NCBI GenBank assembly: GCA_018389105.1
Contig: JACATO010000598.1
Coordinates: 682,001 to 746,000, forward strand
From: Nautilus pompilius
Lineage: Eukaryota > Mollusca > Cephalopoda > Nautilida > Nautilidae
DNA length: 64,000 nucleotides
Direction: 5' to 3'
Shown here: positions 60,419 through 64,000 of the stretch, in pieces
Layout: each line of letters starts with the position of its first letter
Numbering within the stretch: position 1 is the stretch's first letter
Notes under the pieces: model-generated
The model's database searches: none
Seen by the model: only the letters and a program-made list of their open reading frames with translations
Told to the model about the DNA's origin: nothing
Made by a program: the position numbers and the translations under genes

Positions 60419-61513
60419 CTTTTCCCCCTTAATGTCTGTTTAGAGGGTCTTGCTAGAAAATCTTGTTCAGGCTAATTCTCTTTCCCCCTTAATGTCTGCT
60501 TAAGGCGGTCTTGCTAGAAAATCTTGTTCAGGTTAATTCTCTTTCCCCCTTAAGGTCTGTTTAAGGCGGTCTTGCTAGAAAATCTTGTTCAGGTCAATTC
60601 TCTTTCCCCCTTAAGGTCTGTTTAAGGCGGTCTTGCTAGAAAATCTTGTTCAGGTCAATTCTCTTTCCCCCTTAATGTCTGTTTAAGGCGGTCTTGCTAG
60701 AAAATCTTGTTCAGGTCAATTCTCTTTCCCCCTTAATGTCTGTTTAAGGCGGTCTTGCTAGAAAATCTTGTTCAGGTCAATTCTCTTTCCCCCTTAAGGT
60801 CTGTTTAAGGCGGTCTTGCTAGAAAATCTTGTTCAGGTCAATTCTCTTTCCCCCTTAATGTCTGTTTAAGGCGGTCTTGCTAGAAAATCTTGTTCAGGCT
60901 AATTCTCTTTCCCCCTTAATGTCTGCTTAAGGCGGTCTTGCTAGAAAATCTTGTTCAGGTTAATTCTCTTTCCCCCATAATGTCTGTTTAAGGCGGTCTT
61001 GCTAGAAAATCTTGTTCAGGTCAATTCTCTTTCCCCCTTAATGTCTGTTTAAGGCGGTCTTGCTAGAAAATCTTGTTCAGGTAATTCTCTTTCCCCCTTA
61101 ATGTCTGTTTAAGGCGGTCTTGCTAGAAAATCTTGTTCAGGCTAATTCTCTTTCCCCCTTAATGTCTGTTTAAGGCGGTCTTGCTAGAAAATCTTGTTCA
61201 GGCTAATTCTCTTTCCCCCTTAATGTCTGCTTAAGGTGGTCTTGCTAGAAAATCTTGTTCAGGTCAATTCTCTTTCCCCCTTAATGTCTGTTTAAGGCGG
61301 TCTTGCTAGAAAATCTTGTTCAGGTCAATTCTTTCCCCCTTAATGTCTGTTTAAGGCGGTCTTGCTAGAAAATCTTGTTCAGGTTAATTCTCTTTCCCCC
61401 TTAATGTCTGTTTAAGGCGGTCTTGCTAGAAAATCTTGTTCAGGTTAATTCTCTTTCCCCCTTAATGTCTGTTTAAGGCGGTCTTGCTAGAAAATCTTGT
61501 TCAGGTTAATTCT
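60419..61513 (+). repeat. 61-bp minisatellite, about 18 copies
   Basis: The unit runs CTCTTTCCCCCTTAATGTCT, then GTTTAAGGCGGTCTTGCTAG, then AAAATCTTGTTCAGGTCAAT. GTCTTGCTAG occurs 18 times. Copies are nearly identical apart from a few recurrent variants: AATG/AAGG, TGTTT/TGCTT, and CAGG followed by TC, CT or TT before AATT. The first copy is the most diverged (TTTAGAGGG). Copies 11 and 15 carry small deletions near their junctions. The pyrimidine-rich CTCTTTCCCCCTT tract in every unit is the most biased part. It starts about 420 bp after the candidate donor of the CpG-rich block, hence probably lies in that gene's first intron. Confidence 0.97.
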
Positions 61514-61514
61514 T

Positions 61515-64000
61515 TTTTTAAAGCTTAAATCCAGTGTAATTTATATTGTCTTCCTTTATCCAGTCACACTGAACAGTAGTTTGTTGTGATTAGTCTAAAT
61601 AATTTTAAAAAAAATACTGATCTGAAGATTTTCATGACCAACCAATCAGTTGTTTTGTACTTGACAAAAATTAATGATATTTACAAAAACAAACAAACAA
61701 ACAAATGCCACAACCTTACATCTAGCATTACTAGAAATCTTACTGCTTGACCTTCATGCCAGCTGAATACATATCTTCATATGTATGTATATCTTATTTA
61801 TTGTTTTTTCAGCAACTTCTGAACCTGAGTCATAATTATGGTGAGAAGTTGAAAGTATAGACTCAGTCATGTTTTCTCTCCTAAGTCTGCATTTGTAAGC
61901 TGTTTAATAATTTTAGGAAACTACTGTTTACCATCATGGCTTGTCTAAAAGTCCCATGCTTCGAACTTTCAAAATTTTGGAGAATACCCCACTTTCCAGC
62001 ATATTTGGTTTCTGTATTTTTATTTTCTGAAAAATTATCTTTTCTTTAGTTAAATAAAGGTGTGTGGTTATGTGTGTGTGTGTGTGCACATCTTCCTACA
62101 ATATAACAAGAAATGATATTGTACATCTCTCAGATTTTTTTCTTTTTATTTAAAACCCTGTTAAAATTGATGTAAATGAGCACAGATAATTGGGTTGTCT
62201 TTTTTTTTTTGATTTTTATGAAAATGTTGCAGTGCAAAAATAACTTAGAAATATGTAAGTTTTTTCAGCATTTCTTAAAGTAAATGATCTAAAAAAATTT
62301 TATGAAATGTTTATATTTTGCTTTTGTTTTATTTAGTAGATGTACTAAGTATCTGTTTTAGTCTATTCTGCTTGTCTTTAATGTCTCTCAAGTAGGGTTG
62401 GATAATGATGCTAAGCAAAAATGAAATACAAAGATATGAAAAGAAAGTAGGTGTATTATATCTTTTTTTGCTCTATTTGTAGATCTGCATTGCTTAGCCT
62501 GGCTTATCATGGGATATTCCTCTTGAAGGTTAAATTGTAGTTACCGAAGCATTGGTTGGCTATATCTCTAACAAAAAATCTGGGCAAGTAAATAATGTTT
62601 TTGTGTATATTTGGAATATAGAGTTGATATTTTCTGGATAGTACAAGTGGTTGGAGCTGGTCTTAAACTTGTCATCTGTTGGTTTCCAAGTGTTTTTTAT
62701 GTAAATTTTTTTACTAACACTTTAGCCTACTTTGCTTACTGCAAATTAACATCACTATGCACCAAAATAGACCTCAGAACTAAACCCTGATGATGGTGAC
62801 AAGGAAAGATCATCAGAATGTAAGTTCTTTAGTTTTAACACAGTTGTTGGGAAATGATTAAACTGTCAAGTTTCTTTAACCCTTTTTTGTTTAGGAAATG
62901 CAACATTTTAGATGCATACACATTCAATCATTCAGATAGGTGCATTTTGTGCAGCCATCTGATTAAAATTATTTAAAAACACATTTAGAAGTCTTGTAAT
63001 GATTTTCAGATAACACAAAGTTTATTAATTCAAATGAAAAGGAAATATGTCTAGAAAGCAAAAGGAAAAAATTTAATTTATAGTGCAGAAAGTTAAAAAA
63101 TGTATAGTAAATTCACTCAATTGTTGTTAGAGGTGCCACTAGTGATTCAGGTTCTTAATCTCCTCTATCATTATTTTTGACACTAGGTTTGTCATCCTCA
63201 ACTGAAACATAATTATATTTATGTTTACCACTATAGATGCTTTCATCTTCCCCCTGGTGTCTTCCTTTGAATCCGTATGGTGTGGTGGTTAGACTGCCTA
63301 GCTATGTGGTGGAAGAAATCCTCTGGTATTGGGCATCAGTCTTCAGACTGTAGGACTACAAAAACACTGGTAATCTTGATTGGCTACAGATGACTCTAAC
63401 TTTGCTTGAAGACCTTGCTCTCCATGTATCTGATTTCTGTCCATTCAGCTAAATGATGAGAGATCAGAGATAAAGAGAGAGGTTGGAGATTACCATATCA
63501 CCAGAAGAAGAATCCAACATTGAATCCTGTCACATAGCTAATAATAATGCAGACAGGTAACAGTAGGTAATCCATGTCAAACAAGTAGCTTGACCAGTAA
63601 AGTCTCTTTTGTTGGAGGGGATTTAAATAGCCAGAATGATCATGTGGAGCAGTATCCCTCTACATGTAGTATTTATAGTATAGATGGAAGTGATTATTAA
63701 ATGACTCATTGATGCCTGGTTGTTTTCAAGTGATTTGCCTAGTCTGGTATTGGCCATTTTGAAGGGGAAAAGTATTAAGTAACACGTCATCACTAACTTT
63801 TTGCTCTTGTCTTGATATGACTTAATTTATATTCAGTAACCTGGCCATTAAATTGTAACACGTCACTTTCTCCTACAAAGATTGATTGCTGTTAGCATGA
63901 GCATATGTGACTGCTTTATATGTATCATGCTAAGTAGTAAAGCATCTTTATAGATGACGACAGAAAAAAATCAATAGTGCATTCACACGTGCTCATGCTT
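61515..64000. other. No recognised gene (3' edge of window)
   Basis: AT-rich sequence with short simple repeats, such as (ACAA)n near 61686-61704 and (GT)n near 62070-62086. It is probably intron of the gene that starts in the CpG-rich block. A weak tRNA-like motif near 63275 is listed separately. Confidence 0.4.
63270..63560 (+). repeat. Possible tRNA-derived SINE remnant
   Basis: TGGTGTGGTGGTTAGACTGC near 63278 resembles the A-box part of tRNA-derived SINEs, where GTGGTTAGA is common. A clear B-box (GGTTCRANTCC) is not visible; GAAGAAATCCTC near 63315 is a poor fit. No tail or target duplication was seen. Confidence 0.2.

Noticed and set aside
1-64000. CRISPR arrays, tRNA or rRNA genes, LTR elements, virus-like elements
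   Set aside because: The only regular array is the 61-bp minisatellite, which has no unique spacers. No reverse-transcriptase, capsid or envelope text and no cloverleaf with both boxes was recognised by reading.

Overview
The window is AT-rich animal nuclear DNA with canonical GT-AG splice sites, very long introns and many decayed cut-and-paste transposons. It resembles a bilaterian invertebrate. A mollusc is my guess, from the intron size and the mix of mariner, pogo and hAT families, but nothing here proves it. I see no LTR retroelement, virus-like element, CRISPR array or tRNA gene. I found no clearly new multi-gene system. The most unusual items are a fold-back mariner inside an intron, five transposon-in-transposon or stacked insertions, and a 61-bp minisatellite beside a CpG-rich promoter-like block.

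One host gene dominates. It is a plus-strand gene for a protein of about 2,232 residues with about 23 dispersed C2H2 zinc fingers. The first coding exon seen is 12833-18744 and the last is 50941-51727. A 32,196-bp intron separates them and cuts finger 20 in two; joining the exons restores a perfect C-x2-C-x12-H-x4-H finger. A small GC-rich patch with an NRF1-type site near 3.2-3.4 kb may be the gene's upstream promoter, but no 5' exon could be proved.

Upstream of the gene (1-12.8 kb) lie a decayed Tigger/pogo transposase (about 5.0-6.5 kb, minus strand), a hAT element with intact ends and an 8-bp target duplication (7007-9331), and a 212-bp Tc1-type miniature element (12349-12560) just before the start codon.

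The intron (18745-50940) is a transposon graveyard in its first 21 kb. A fold-back mariner sits inside a Tc1-like element (19.4-22.15 kb). A younger mariner sits inside an older one of another subfamily (22.47-24.58 kb). A 280-bp hAT-type miniature element sits inside an internally deleted mariner (30.3-31.7 kb). Another mariner sits inside a pogo element (36.07-39.57 kb). A retrocopy of ribosomal protein SA (uS2) with an exact 62-bp internal duplication lies at 32.27-33.2 kb, and a decayed Tc1-like piece at about 34.8-35.45 kb. From 39.6 to 50.9 kb little is recognisable.

After the gene, 51.7-59.1 kb is gene-poor. A CpG-rich block at 59.1-60.1 kb, with an E-box, a (CCG)n run and strong splice donors, probably starts another plus-strand gene that continues beyond the window. 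About 18 copies of a 61-bp minisatellite (60.42-61.51 kb) would lie in its first intron.
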